A DNA stretch of 64,000 nt from Hyperoodon ampullatus. Lineage: Eukaryota > Chordata > Mammalia > Artiodactyla > Ziphiidae. Under the pieces are notes generated by a model. That model was not told the origin of the DNA and did not search any database. It saw only the letters and a list, made by a program, of their open reading frames with translations. A program made the position numbers and the translations under genes. Below are positions 49,793 through 55,010 of this stretch, piece by piece. Position 1 is the stretch's first letter, and each line of letters starts with the position of its first letter. The stretch lies in NCBI GenBank assembly GCA_949752795.1, contig OX457058.1:31374587-31438586 (forward strand), in the 5' to 3' direction.

Positions 49793-52490
49793 CTTGCCTT
49801 CAAGAGGGTTCCTATCACCAGCGGGTCTACTTGATCAAATTTCAAAGTGTTCTTCATCTGGATGGGCCATTCGGGTCTACAAGACGTGATGACCCAGCCA
49901 GGGCAGAGCCCTCAAGAGGAGGCCAGTTTCTTCGGGGGCCCTTGTCTGCCCTGAGCTGGGAATTGCCAGCCTCTCCCCTTGATGGAATTAACTTGTGAGT
50001 GAATGAGTGAATAAAGCCAGAAAAGCTAGGCAATAATAAACCAGCATAAATGAGCCTTTCCGGGGTCTTGGAAGAGAGCTCTTGTTTCAAGGAAACACTC
50101 TATTTGGGGAGAAAAGGTACCTGCCTTTCCACCCAATGCCACGTCTGAAGAACAGACCTCCTCTGGGCCCCCACCTCCACCCTCATCCACCCCCAGCCCT
50201 CCAACCCAAAGGGCTGCATTTTCACTCAAACTGGCATGTGGTTTAAGTAAAGCCCAACATCAAGTCTCGTCCACTCCCCACCATATGCCCTAGAGATCAT
50301 TTCTCTTGACTAGAACTCTGTCCGGGCATCACTTGTCCTGGCGAGGCTCAGCACGTCATCTGCCTTGCGTAGTCCACATCGACCTGCGGCACCATCACCG
50401 CTGCTGGGTGGTGAGTCCAGTCCGGCCAGGACTGCAGAAGGACAGCAGTACTATTCCCTAACGCCCAGACCTTGACCCCAGAGCCGCCGCTATTGTTGGG
50501 GGACTCCCTCCACATCCGCTAGCGCACAGCAGTTTCTTTACACCCCAAAGCCCCCTAGCACAGACAGAACGGCCTCAAATGACAGGAACACCCTGAAAGT
50601 GAAGTCAATTTATGCTTAACGATCTTTAAAAAAAAAAAAAAAGGCATCAGAGGGAAGTTCCAGAAACCTACAGTGAGTCAAGAGGACTTGTTGCCCAAAC
50701 ACGAGCTCTCACTATCTATACTTTTCAAATGCATGAACTCTTCTGGGAAAAAAATAATATTAATGAAGCCTTTAAAAAATATGAAAGCAGTTCATTCTCA
50801 TTTGTCCACAGATTTAGCTAAATAGAAGTTCCTTTACATGCGTCTAATAGTCACATCTTCTTTTTATATACACGTAAGTTTTTTTTGAAAGGCAGCTTGT
50901 CAAGAGTGTTCATTAGAATACACTCTCACTTTGCTATAATTAAAAGAAAATAGTTACCCTTAAACCCACTGGCCTAATTAGCATACATCTCTTCTCCAAG
51001 ACTTTGTCAAACCTTCAAATAATCATTTGCAAAATGGTTATTTACAGCTAATCGCCCATCATGCCAAGGCCCCCAGGCTTTCAGAGAAGTGTCACCCGAT
51101 ACAACCATCCCCAGTGAAACGCACTCAGGTCGCTGCCCCTCGACACTAGGCTGCCCCCAACCACCCGCCGCAGCTGCCTGCACTCGCCAGTAGCCCCGCA
51201 TCCTTGCCGATATCCGGCCAGCTTGAAGAAACCCCCTGGTGAGGGGCAACCGTCACAGGGACCACCCCCACGTGAGCAGATCCAGGGCAAGCAGACTAAG
51301 ACCCACCCTCTTCTGGGCGGGCTGGGGTGTCTCCTGGGAGCTCTGGTTGCCAATCAGCCTTCCACCAGATTTTCTTGACATTTACTAAGGCACCTGATGG
51401 GTGAACAGGAGAGGCTGGGCCATCCACACATAACTGAGGGAATGGAGAGCTAGGCATGCATTCTGATCTACAGGTTACAGCAGCACCTTTGCTCTCCGGG
51501 CCCCTCCATCCCCTTCCCTGGGGACAGCCAGAGTCCTACCTGCTCTTGGGGCCACTTTGGCCTCTCCTCGGGAGTCCTGGTCTTGGTCTTGAAGCTTCTC
51601 TGGGGGTCTGCGGGGTGCTTGGCCTCGGGAGGGAGGTTCAGGGACTTGGGCCTGCCCTCGTGTCTGCTGGGAACGCGGCTGGCCTCGGCAGGCGGGCAGG
51701 CCTCCGAGGAGTCCCCGGGCCCCGGCTCGGGCGCCCGCAGTGGTGCGTGCTCGGGGCTGGCCTCGCCAGCACTGGTGATGCTGCTCATGCTCAAGCTCAT
51801 CTTGATCTCGGCCACGATCTGGTCGATGTCCTCCTCCTGGTCCTCCAGGTCCCCGTCCCCGCGCCTCGGGCGGTACGGGGACGTGCTGCCCTCGTTCCCG
51901 TTGGCCTCAGCGGGGTAGTAGTCCTGGTAGGCCTCTTCTCCGGGACAGTAGTGGACGCCCTCTTCCTGGTCCTGGGCCTCCAGCATAGAGGCCTCAACCT
52001 CTGGGGTGGGGAGGTGGCCGTCCCGGTAGCCGGGGCTGCCCTGGTCCCCGTGGCCGTGCGGTTGTGGGCCTGCTGGGTCCGTCCACTCCTCCACTGCCTC
52101 CTGGCACTCGTCTGTCTCCAGGTGGCGCCCGTCGTGGGCCAGGTAGCTGTCCCCGTTGCAGTCCATGCCCTGCAGGTAGCTGTCGTCCTCGGGGCAGTAG
52201 CGGATGTAGTAGGTGATGCCCTCCTCTTCCTCGGGGAGGCCCTCGTCATAGTCCTCCTCCTCGGAGGTGTTGTTCACATAGTCGGAGCTGGAGTCCCCGT
52301 CGGGGCTGTGGTCGTGGCCGCCCTGCTCGGTGGGTGCAGGGCTCTCGGGCCGCAGGGCCGCCAGCTCCAGGCCCTTGGGCACGCACTCCTCCAGGGGCAG
52401 CTCCGCATCCTCGCTCTCGGGCTCCAGGCCCGGCCTCGCCCTGTGGTCCAGCATGCTGCTCGCCGTGTTCTGACGCTTCCGGTGGGCCAT
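2278..52490 (-). CDS. APBA2: APBA2 (Mint2/X11L) gene, seven coding exons, 3' part outside window
   Basis: Joined minus-strand coding segments 52490-51540, 30801-30721, 29654-29618, 11404-11259, 10527-10492, 8438-8352 and 2463-2278 give 1524 nt, or 508 uninterrupted codons. I recognise the product as APBA2 by its start (MAHRK), an acidic run with [15 protein letters not shown], the stretch [15 protein letters not shown], and a PTB domain starting [12 protein letters not shown] and running to FESED. Family knowledge: it is a multidomain adaptor of neurons. Its N-terminal half binds Munc18, its PTB domain binds the YENPTY tail motif of APP, and two C-terminal PDZ domains bind membrane proteins. 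The PDZ exons are not in the window and should lie left of position 2278. From memory, human APBA2 is about 749 residues, so roughly two thirds is here. Every exon keeps frame and splice sites, so I infer a functional gene. APBA1 and APBA3 are the alternatives; the N-terminal sequence fits APBA2 best. Confidence 0.96.
2528..2740 (-). mobile_element. MER5A (hAT-Charlie) copy
   Basis: The segment with TTTAGCAGCATCCCTGGCC and CCCACTAGACGCCAGTGGCA, ending GGAGAGCCACTG, matches the reverse complement of MER5A as I know it. It is non-coding and lies just upstream of APBA2 exon 7 in the intron. Confidence 0.8.
4734..4842 (+). mobile_element. CHR-type tRNA-derived SINE, internally deleted, 30-A tail
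   Basis: It has the SINE head (GGCTTCCCTGGTGGCGCAGT), with the tRNA A and B box region, joined directly to the GTACCGCAAAA end. About 100 bases of the body are missing. The tail is 30 uninterrupted A. Flanks CTCCAACGA and CTCCGACGA look like a target-site duplication with one mismatch. It is intronic to APBA2 and inverted relative to it. Confidence 0.88.
7966..8004 (+). repeat. G-run cluster, potential G-quadruplex
   Basis: Seven runs of three or more G in 39 bp on the plus strand, about 350 bp downstream of APBA2 exon 6 in transcript terms. Confidence 0.6.
8352..8438 (-). CDS. APBA2: APBA2 coding exon 6 (PTB core strands)
   Basis: An 87-nt exon of 29 codons, phase 0 at both ends, with acceptor TTCTTAG and donor GTGAGC. 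It encodes [29 protein letters not shown]; the VDLFIST and IKVLNAD segments are central beta-strands of the PTB fold. The NSEGDAQ part continues the loop begun by the preceding microexon. It is separated from the next exon by 5.9 kb. Sequence and phases fit APBA2 throughout, with no disabling change. Confidence 0.95.
8439..10491 (-). other. APBA2 intron 5
   Basis: A 2.05 kb intron. It is moderately GC-rich to about 9900, then AT-rich at 9990-10350 next to the 36-nt microexon. I recognised no repeat or gene in it. The AT-rich part next to the microexon is a reasonable place to look for conserved splicing elements. Confidence 0.7.
10492..10527 (-). CDS. APBA2: APBA2 coding exon 5, 36-nt in-frame microexon (basic PTB loop)
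   Basis: This exon is exactly 36 nt, phase 0 at both ends, and encodes [12 protein letters not shown]. The acceptor is CTGCTCAG and the donor GTGTGT. The peptide is strongly basic (six Lys/Arg in twelve) and falls in the loop of the X11-type PTB domain before the strand containing VDLFIST. Being symmetrical, it can be included or skipped without changing the frame. A TGC close to the acceptor, preceded by a TTTTCTCTTTC tract, resembles the signal of neuronal microexons regulated by SRRM4. That regulation is inference. Confidence 0.93.
10528..11258 (-). other. APBA2 intron 4
   Basis: A 731-nt intron between two PTB exons. Its 3' end before the microexon is pyrimidine-rich (TTTTTCTTTTCTCTTTC) and finishes CACGCTGCTCAG. 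Nothing else is recognised. Confidence 0.75.
11259..11404 (-). CDS. APBA2: APBA2 coding exon 4 (start of PTB domain)
   Basis: A 146-nt exon starts after a CCCCTTCAG acceptor in phase 1 and ends with AAG before GTAGGG in phase 0. It encodes [27 protein letters not shown] and [22 protein letters not shown], the opening strand and first helix of the phosphotyrosine-binding (PID/PTB) domain. [10 protein letters not shown] is the usual first beta-strand signature of PTB domains of the X11/Dab type. In this family the domain binds the NPxY-type motif of APP without needing phosphorylation. The exon follows an 18.2 kb intron and lies only 731 nt from the next exon. Confidence 0.96.
11938..12085. mobile_element. 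Small hAT-like DNA transposon with inverted ends
   Basis: The left end (GGGAACCACTGGCCTCACGTGG) is close to the reverse complement of the right end (CCACACGTGGCTAGTGGCTC). The short A/T-rich middle is typical of a non-autonomous mammalian DNA element. The family is not assigned with certainty. Confidence 0.6.
12098..12230 (+). mobile_element. MER-type hAT-Charlie fragment
   Basis: AATAAACCTTTTCTGTAAAA followed by GGCCAGATGACAAAGATCTT and AGGCTTTGC resembles a common mammalian hAT-Charlie non-autonomous element. The 3' end is lost or diverged, and the boundary is approximate. Confidence 0.55.
13281..13362 (+). repeat. G-run cluster, potential G-quadruplex
   Basis: More than eight runs of three or more G within 82 bp on the plus strand (the template strand of APBA2), intron 3. 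Quadruplex formation is inference. Confidence 0.6.
14440..14605 (+). mobile_element. Possible MIR fragment
   Basis: TCAATTTCCTTGCCAGCAAA followed by ATGGGTGG and a GACAGGGTTTTTGCAAAGAT segment fits a diverged MIR 3' half. Weak. Confidence 0.4.
17763..17984. repeat. GATGATGGTGAT microsatellite/minisatellite
   Basis: About 220 bp built almost wholly of GATGAT, GGTGAT and ATGGTG units, with rare CAT or TAA interruptions. It reads open in several frames (poly-Met/Val on plus, poly-Ile/Thr on minus) purely because of its composition. It is located in APBA2 intron 3. Confidence 0.97.
19240..19795 (+). mobile_element. L1 (L1ME-like) 3' end fragment
   Basis: It contains TGTAACAGCAAAAAAACTGG, AACCACCCAAATGTTCCTGC and a 3'UTR-like end (TGATTTTTGAACCAAGTAAG) with an A-rich terminus. 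It is old and diverged. A short foldback sits near its 5' side at 19281-19306. Confidence 0.7.
19281..19306. repeat. Short perfect foldback
   Basis: Arms TCTGCCCACGA and TCGTGGGCAGA (11 bp) flank CAGG. It lies at the 5' side of an L1 fragment. It could be a rearrangement scar or an intronic RNA hairpin. Confidence 0.9.
20215..20660 (+). mobile_element. Ancient interspersed repeat, family unassigned
   Basis: The phrases TTTATTATCTCAGTTTCTGT, GGATCCACTTCCAAGTTCAC and TCAAGGGGAGAGGTTACCCA recur in many mammalian genomes in my recollection as a long, old repeat, perhaps LTR-derived. I cannot name the family. It is non-coding. Confidence 0.5.
21628..21834 (-). mobile_element. CHR-type tRNA-derived SINE (cetacean)
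   Basis: A full-length short CHR copy with a 3' T-run (19 T) on the plus strand and a GCGGTACACGGG end. A perfect 14-bp target-site duplication (CTGCCTGGGGATTT) lies at 21614-21627 and 21835-21848, indicating a recent insertion. Confidence 0.92.
22195..24090 (+). mobile_element. Old L1 ORF2/3' fragment, interrupted by a SINE
   Basis: Forward L1 sequence of the ORF2 3' half (GCAGATGGCATGACTGTGTA, TCAATAGCTTTCTTTGTAGC, AAGGGCTAATTTCCTTTATA). It has many stops and indels, so no protein. The CHR-1 SINE at 23668-23997 splits it, and L1-like sequence resumes to about 24090. Confidence 0.75.
23668..23997 (+). mobile_element. Long CHR-1-type SINE inserted in an L1
   Basis: A longer subfamily than the roughly 210-bp copies: head GGACTTCCCTGGTGGCGCAG, body with repeated CCACAACTACTGAG units, end AAAGACCCAATGCAACC and a poly(A)/AAAG tail. 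The target-site duplication CAACTCACACC lies at 23657-23667 and 23998-24008. L1-derived sequence on both sides shows it landed inside an older L1. Confidence 0.9.
24262..24320 (+). mobile_element. Cetartiodactyl L1 3' tail (short)
   Basis: AAAATCAACTATACTTCAAT followed by AAAATATTAAAAAATAAA is the usual 3' terminus of younger cetartiodactyl L1 elements, here severely 5'-truncated. Confidence 0.7.
25745..25950 (+). mobile_element. MIR SINE
   Basis: CTCTGAGCCTCGGTTTACTC, ATCTGTGGCAGC and GCACGTGCCGGGCCC-like ends follow the MIR core and 3' pattern. Old and diverged. Confidence 0.65.
26030..26205 (+). mobile_element. MIR-like SINE
   Basis: CTCACTGCTTCCTAACCTGT, then CACAGGGCCCAGCACAGGGA and CTGGCACACACTCAGCGCC, follow the end of a MIR. 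It lies in tandem with the preceding MIR and the boundaries are approximate. Confidence 0.55.
26239..26453 (-). mobile_element. CHR-type tRNA-derived SINE (cetacean)
   Basis: The reverse orientation shows a T-rich run, then GCGGTACGCGGGTCTCTCAC, the SINE body, and CCACCAGGGAAGCCC at the head end. The target-site duplication is unclear. It follows MIR-derived DNA. Confidence 0.9.
27964..28087 (+). mobile_element. Short tRNA-derived SINE, different cetartiodactyl subfamily
   Basis: A 124-bp element starting GGGACTTCCCTGGAGGTCCA, with GTTCAATCCCTGGTCGGGGA as the B-box region and an AACAACAAAAAAG tail. Flanks AAAAGTGAGCTT (27952-27963) and AAAAGCGAGCTT (28088-28099) form a target-site duplication with one mismatch. 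It resembles the Bov-tA/CHR relatives shared by ruminants and cetaceans. Confidence 0.85.
28300..28580. repeat. Decayed CCAG-periodic repeat
   Basis: CCAG(T/C) recurs at about 28307, 28317, 28327, 28462, 28482, 28499, 28518, 28538 and 28567, usually as AACCAGT or GAGCCAGT, with spacings near 10 or 20 bp. Similar motifs in the opposite sense occur at 27655-27765. The family is unknown to me. Confidence 0.5.
28822..29028 (-). mobile_element. CHR-type tRNA-derived SINE (cetacean)
   Basis: A full-length reverse copy bounded by a perfect 14-bp target-site duplication, AAGATTCTACTTTT, at 28808-28821 and 29029-29042. It is about 600 nt from APBA2 microexon 3, on the downstream side. Confidence 0.93.
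29618..29654 (-). CDS. APBA2: APBA2 coding exon 3, 37-nt microexon ([12 protein letters not shown])
   Basis: A 37-nt exon lies between a CTAACAG acceptor and a GTAAGT donor. It encodes [12 protein letters not shown] plus the first base of a Val codon completed by the next exon, so it enters in phase 0 and leaves in phase 1. The segment precedes the PTB domain and matches what I remember of the mammalian protein (FVAVPGPCEP). The acceptor is weak: a TG-repeat tract and few pyrimidines. An AT-rich inverted repeat lies 72-139 nt upstream in the intron. As drawn, skipping this exon would shift the frame. Confidence 0.9.
29727..29793. repeat. TTAATTA inverted-repeat and palindrome cluster
   Basis: An 18-bp arm at 29727-29744 (ATTAATTACCATAATTAA) is perfectly inverted at 29754-29771 with a 9-nt spacer. 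Overlapping this, 29761-29780 is a perfect 20-bp palindrome, TGGTAATTAATTAATTACCA. A third partial copy ends near 29793. It lies in APBA2 intron 2, 72-139 nt upstream of microexon 3 in the transcript direction. Confidence 0.95.
30200..30420 (+). mobile_element. MER5A (hAT-Charlie) copy
   Basis: It starts with TGTGGTTCTCAACCC and contains TTTTTGGTTGTCACAACTTG and GCATCTAGTGGGTAGAGGCC, the MER5A forward sequence. It is opposite in orientation to the copy at 2528-2740 and lies in APBA2 intron 2. Confidence 0.85.
30721..30801 (-). CDS. APBA2: APBA2 coding exon 2 (linker before PTB)
   Basis: This 81-nt exon of 27 codons runs from [10 protein letters not shown] to DNNNILE, phase 0 at both ends. 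The acceptor is TTTCCAG before GTTTGC and the donor is GAG followed by GTAATT. It encodes a hydrophilic linker between the acidic N-terminal half and the PTB domain. It is separated from exon 1 by 20.7 kb and from the next small exon by 1.07 kb. From memory, the human protein has Pro where this sequence has the Leu of ILE, a one-base change. I see no domain in the exon itself. Confidence 0.94.
31096..31325 (-). mobile_element. CHR-type SINE with internal 27-bp tandem duplication
   Basis: A reverse copy with T-run and GCGGTACGCAGG end. A 27-bp segment beginning GATCTTCC and ending CACGAACCC occurs twice in tandem (31218-31244 and 31245-31271) with one mismatch. It is flanked by TTATTATT sequence on both sides, consistent with insertion in an A/T-rich L1 end. 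Confidence 0.9.
31338..31985 (-). mobile_element. L1M 3' end, antisense
   Basis: In reverse it shows the L1M 3'UTR and end of ORF2: AATTGTGGTAAAATACATAT, CATTCATCAGTCCACGCACA and GGATCATATGGTAATTTTAT. The 5'-truncated end is near 31985. There is no intact reading frame. A CHR SINE abuts its 3' end. Confidence 0.85.
32440..32570 (-). mobile_element. MIR SINE fragment
   Basis: CTGCTTTACAGGTAAGAGGA followed by CTGAGGCTCCAGG is the MIR pattern in reverse orientation. Confidence 0.5.
33680..34048 (+). mobile_element. MLT1-type (ERVL-MaLR) LTR
   Basis: A solitary, old endogenous retroviral LTR: AAATTCATATGTTGAAACCT, GGGATTAGTGCCCTTATAAA, CTTGATCTTGGACTTCCAGC and a TAGTATTCTGTTTTAGCAGC end. No internal viral genes are present. 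The subfamily is uncertain. Confidence 0.8.
36690..39073 (+). mobile_element. Tigger1 DNA transposon, near full length, inactive
   Basis: A TcMar-Tigger element of about 2.4 kb. The left end is TA then CAGAGAGACCTTGTTTTATT, and the right end (TTGCAGTGGTCTGGAACC, ending GGTCTGCTTG) is its degraded inverted repeat. It contains a pogo/CENP-B-like transposase gene, now broken (listed separately). Family knowledge: Tigger1 is an ancient cut-and-paste element of placental mammals. Confidence 0.92.
37084..38880 (+). pseudogene. Tigger1 transposase remnant
   Basis: Remains of a pogo-family transposase with CENP-B-like DNA-binding and DDE domains. The readable pieces are 37423-37671, which includes [20 protein letters not shown] and [10 protein letters not shown] (a motif of the DDE catalytic core), and 37637-37873, which includes [20 protein letters not shown]. 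Breaks are visible: the start codon is GTG instead of ATG at 37084, a small deletion after FYWK shifts the frame near 37650, and later stops and indels interrupt the rest. It cannot make a functional enzyme. TIGD genes are domesticated relatives, but nothing here suggests domestication. Confidence 0.9.
40575..40985 (-). mobile_element. L1M 3' end, antisense
   Basis: It resembles the copy at 31338-31985: TTATTGTGGCAAATATACAT, CCTGGCAACCATCAGTCCAC, TTTTTGTGACTGGCTAATTT. It is 5'-truncated near 40985 and non-functional. Confidence 0.85.
46235..46455 (+). mobile_element. MIR SINE
   Basis: CTCATCTGTAAAATGGGAGT, then TGAGATCATACACATAAAGC and CCTAGCACGGTGCTGGCA, is a clear MIR forward copy. Confidence 0.75.
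46866..47800 (-). mobile_element. Tigger3/4-like non-autonomous DNA transposon
   Basis: The left end is TA then CAGTCAGCTCTCCTTGTTTG; the right end ATGGAATCCATGAATAATAA plus GGATCAGGCA is its diverged inverted repeat. Internal phrases (CCTAGTTCAAACTTAGCTGG, AGCACTGCACTTGGGGGTCA) fit the Tigger3/4 group read in reverse. There is no intact coding frame. Confidence 0.7.
47879..48083 (-). mobile_element. CHR-type tRNA-derived SINE (cetacean)
   Basis: A reverse copy with a T-run, the GTGGTATGCGGGCCTCTCAC end and CCACCAGGGGAGCCC head. It lies between a Tigger-like element and an L1 tail. Confidence 0.9.
48095..48230 (-). mobile_element. Cetartiodactyl L1 3' tail, antisense
   Basis: TTTTATTGAAGTATAGTTGA followed by GGTGTACAGCAAAGTCACTT is the reversed 3'UTR of younger cetartiodactyl L1, truncated. 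Confidence 0.75.
49215..49425 (+). mobile_element. Cetartiodactyl L1 3' tail
   Basis: AGGACCTACTGTATAGCACA, TAATGACCTATATGGGAAAA, TCACTTTGCTGTACATCAGA and CAATTATACTCCAATAAAAA with an A-rich tail form the forward 3'UTR of a 5'-truncated L1. Confidence 0.85.
49742..49790. repeat. (CA)n microsatellite
   Basis: Two ACACAAAG units are followed by about 15 uninterrupted CA dinucleotides. A simple repeat in APBA2 intron 1. Confidence 0.95.
51540..52490 (-). CDS. APBA2: APBA2 first coding exon (acidic N-terminal half, Munc18-binding region)
   Basis: The exon encodes residues 1-317, starting at the ATG at 52490-52488 in a strong context (GCC before ATG, G after). It ends with codon CAG followed by a GTAGG donor, phase 0. 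The protein is low-complexity and acidic: residues about 70-100 are rich in Glu/Asp and Ser, ending in a [13 protein letters not shown] segment, and residues about 215-240 contain [25 protein letters not shown]. By homology with Mint1/Mint2 the latter lies in the Munc18-interacting region. A basic Pro/Lys-rich tail ([20 protein letters not shown]) leads toward the PTB domain. The CASK-binding segment of Mint1 is not seen, as expected for Mint2. The exon is GC- and CpG-rich, unlike the surrounding intron. Compared with the human protein as I remember it, the segment after MLDH appears a few residues shorter and residues 6-12 differ. Confidence 0.96.
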
Positions 52491-52530
52491 GGCGGGCAGT
52501 CACGCGGCCATTGTCACCAGGGGGCAGCCA
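52491..52530 (-). other. APBA2: APBA2 5'UTR part of the ATG exon
   Basis: Upstream of the ATG on the minus strand, a long pyrimidine tract ends in CCCCACAG at 52536-52531, a strong splice acceptor. The exon therefore probably begins at 52530 and carries 40 nt of 5'UTR. This implies at least one further upstream non-coding exon, which I could not identify inside the window. The 40 nt contain a short upstream ORF, listed separately. Confidence 0.7.
52500..52511 (-). promoter_or_regulatory. Four-codon upstream ORF (ATG GCC GCG TGA) in APBA2 5'UTR
   Basis: An ATG at 52511-52509 is followed by two Ala codons and TGA at 52502-52500. It has A at -3 and G at +4, a strong initiation context. It ends 9 nt before the main ATG. 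If the predicted splice acceptor at 52531 is used, the ORF lies in the mature mRNA and could lower or condition translation of APBA2. This is an inference from sequence only. Confidence 0.55.
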
Positions 52531-52769
52531 CTGTGGGGAGGAAGGGGGGACAGGACAGTCAGAGCCCGAGAAGCACACCCCGCTAGAGCGATGTAACGAG
52601 AGTCTGTTCAAACGACGTGATGCCCCCACCCCAGCAGACTGGTGTGTCAGGACCGGCGCACGCACCTGCCAAAGAGAGAGGAGGACACCGGGGCTGGAGG
52701 AGGAGGCCCCGACGACCCCCAGGATGCCTGCTGCTTTCCCCCAAACTCCCCGCTCATTCGTGATTTCCC

Positions 52770-52963
52770 TCTCTTTCTTTTTCTTTTTATTTGAAGTATA
52801 GTGGATTTACAACATTGTGTTACTTTTAGGTGTACAGCACAGTGATTCAGTTATATATATAGTTTTTCAGAGTCTTTTCCACAAGAGGTTATTACAAGAT
52901 ATTGAATACAGTCTCCTGAACTATAGAGTAGATCCTTGTTGTTTATCTATTTTATATAAAGTA
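52770..52963 (-). mobile_element. Cetartiodactyl L1 3' tail, antisense
   Basis: TTGAAGTATAGTGGATTTAC, GGTGTACAGCACAGTGATTC and AGATCCTTGTTGTTTATCTA are reversed L1 3'UTR, ending where the CHR-1 SINE begins. Confidence 0.8.
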
Positions 52964-53255
52964 GGGCTTCCCTGGTGGCGCAGTGGTTGAAAGTCTGCCT
53001 GCCAATGCGGGGGACACGGGTTCAAGCCCTGGTCTGGGAGTATCCCACATGCCGCGGAGCGACTGGGCCCGTGAGCCACAACTACTGGGCCTGCGCATCT
53101 GGAGCCTGTGCTCCGCAATGGGAGAGGCCGCGACAGTGAGAGACCCGCGCACCGCGATGAAGAGTGGCCCCCACTTGCCGCAACTAGAGAAAGCCCTCAC
53201 ACAGAAACGAAGACCCAACGCAGCCAAAAATAAATAAATAAATTTAAAAATATAT
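52964..53255 (+). mobile_element. Long CHR-1-type SINE
   Basis: Head GGGCTTCCCTGGTGGCGCAG, then the CHR body, then the longer 3' extension (CACTTGCCGCAACTAGAGAA, AAGACCCAACGCAGCC) and an AATAAATAAATAAAT tail. It abuts an L1 tail at 52770-52963. Confidence 0.9.
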
Positions 53256-54439
53256 ATATTTCAAGATAATAAAGGGTTCCAGATAGTGGCCAGATTTGCC
53301 TGCTTCAAGGCGAGATGTTTGGCCCTCCTCATGGGAAATCTGCACTCCTTGCAGCTGGGGATGGGGTGCAGCTCACAGGCCCAGGCAATGTAAGAGAGAA
53401 CACATTTCCTCTGGCTCCAGGTGACATGCACGTTGTCCCTTGAAGCAAGCAGATTTGGTCAAGGACAACCCACCTCTGTCCACTCTTAAAAAATAGAGGA
53501 TCCTTCCTTTTCTCACCTCAACAAAAAAATCCAGGCGGCCAAGCCACTGCTGCCAGCAAAATCATCTCCCACTCTATTTTCTACTGCCCAACAATGATGA
53601 AATTTTATACACACAACATTGGGTCTTTTCACTCAAGAAATATCTCCCCATTTATTCAAGTCTTAAATGTCAACAGCACTGTGGGTTTCTTCATAGCTGT
53701 AGACATGTCAGAGGAAGCTGGTTCTAAGACATTAGTTTTTGTAGCCGTGGGGAATGGATATTCTCTCCTATCGTATATATCTGACTATTGTTGGTACATA
53801 GCAAAAAAATCCCTACTGCTTTTGTATTATAAGCCCATTTTTAAATTCCAATAGTTTTAGTTGATAATTTTATTCTCTTTTCCAGCATTTTGTCTGGCTG
53901 CACTGCCCTTCCACAGTTACATGACAGTGGTGCTGAGGCACCCCTGACTTATTCCCAATTGTAATGAAAATGCCTCTACTTTTTAACCAGGGCTAGTCGA
54001 GGGTAAGGCAGGCATGGCACTCGCCTCGGGTGCAAAATTTAACAGGGCGCCAAAAAAACTCAGGAATCAAAACAGATATGACTTTAATGGAATACTTTAA
54101 AAAAAATCAAAATTTAATGGAAAAAAATCCACAATGAACAAAATATCAAAATTTTAAATAAAGAGCGGTATGACTGATATTTTTCTTTTTGCCTCAGGCT
54201 CCAACAGGGCTTAGCAGGCCCCTGTGAATGATCTAGTTTTTTAAAAGTTTTCCCCATTAAATACAATGCTGTGGTTGGCTTTTCCAGAGTTTGATGGTGC
54301 AAACAGTTCTGTCTAACGTGGATACAAATGGAAGGACCCGCAGTGGCCTCCCAGGAGGGCAGCCGCGTCTTTGAAGGGTCTGCAGAATTACATCAAACCT
54401 ACAGGGGCACTTTTGGTGTAAGAGAAAGAGCCTCCTATT

Positions 54440-54610
54440 AAAGACGAAGACAGAAAGTCCTTGTTTAAATTCAGACCTCCACTCACTGGCAGGCCTTTGG
54501 CAAGATATTTAATGGATGAGTGGCCTTCCCCTCCTGGGAAACTGGAAATGATGGCCCTGCCTGCAGGGCTTGAAGTGGGTTAAATAAGAGAGTAACCCAC
54601 ACTGGCCTCA
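54440..54610 (+). mobile_element. MIR SINE
   Basis: AATTCAGACCTCCACTCACT, AAACTGGAAATGATGGCCCT and GGGTTAAATAAGAGAG match the MIR consensus order. Diverged. Confidence 0.55.
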
Positions 54611-55010
54611 CTTCCATGAACACTTTTTTTTTCCTACTACATACAGGGAGTTGAGGAACATTTTAAATGACATTTGAAGGGAGAGAATGCAGTAGAAACT
54701 CTCTATTAAGTATTATTTAATGGCTACATGATATTTCCTGGCCCAATGGACATTATCTAACTCTTCCCCTATTGAACACACAAACTGTTTTTTATTTCTG
54801 TATAATAAATAATGGCTTGATGTTTCCCTAAAGATATGCTCTACACCATTTTCCTCGCTCCAGGGCTTTTACCCAGGACCCTTTAAAATTTTTTTTTCAA
54901 TCCAAGGTCCAGGTCCTCAGAAAAGGCCCAGGAGGGGTGTGGCCAGAAGAGCATTCACCACCCCGACAGTGGGGGGGGGTGTAGGCAAACATACTGAGGA
55001 ACTCTGCTTC

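Larger units (their letters stand above)
30802..51539 (-). other. APBA2 intron 1 of the coding region (20.7 kb)
   Basis: The intron after the first coding exon. It contains a CHR SINE with an internal duplication, L1M ends (31338-31985, 40575-40985), an MLT1-type LTR (33680-34048), the Tigger1-in-L1 nest (36243-39300), a Tigger3/4-like element (46866-47800) and cetartiodactyl L1 tails. 41000-46200 is largely unique GC-rich DNA without a supported gene. 50580-51060 is repeat-free AT-rich sequence near exon 1. Confidence 0.75.

Noticed and set aside
51456..52586. 376-codon open frame on the plus strand, antisense to APBA2 exon 1
   Set aside because: It mirrors the GC-rich coding exon on the other strand. 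The product is Leu/Val/Gly-rich low complexity with no recognisable domain, and the sense frame is a clear APBA2 exon.
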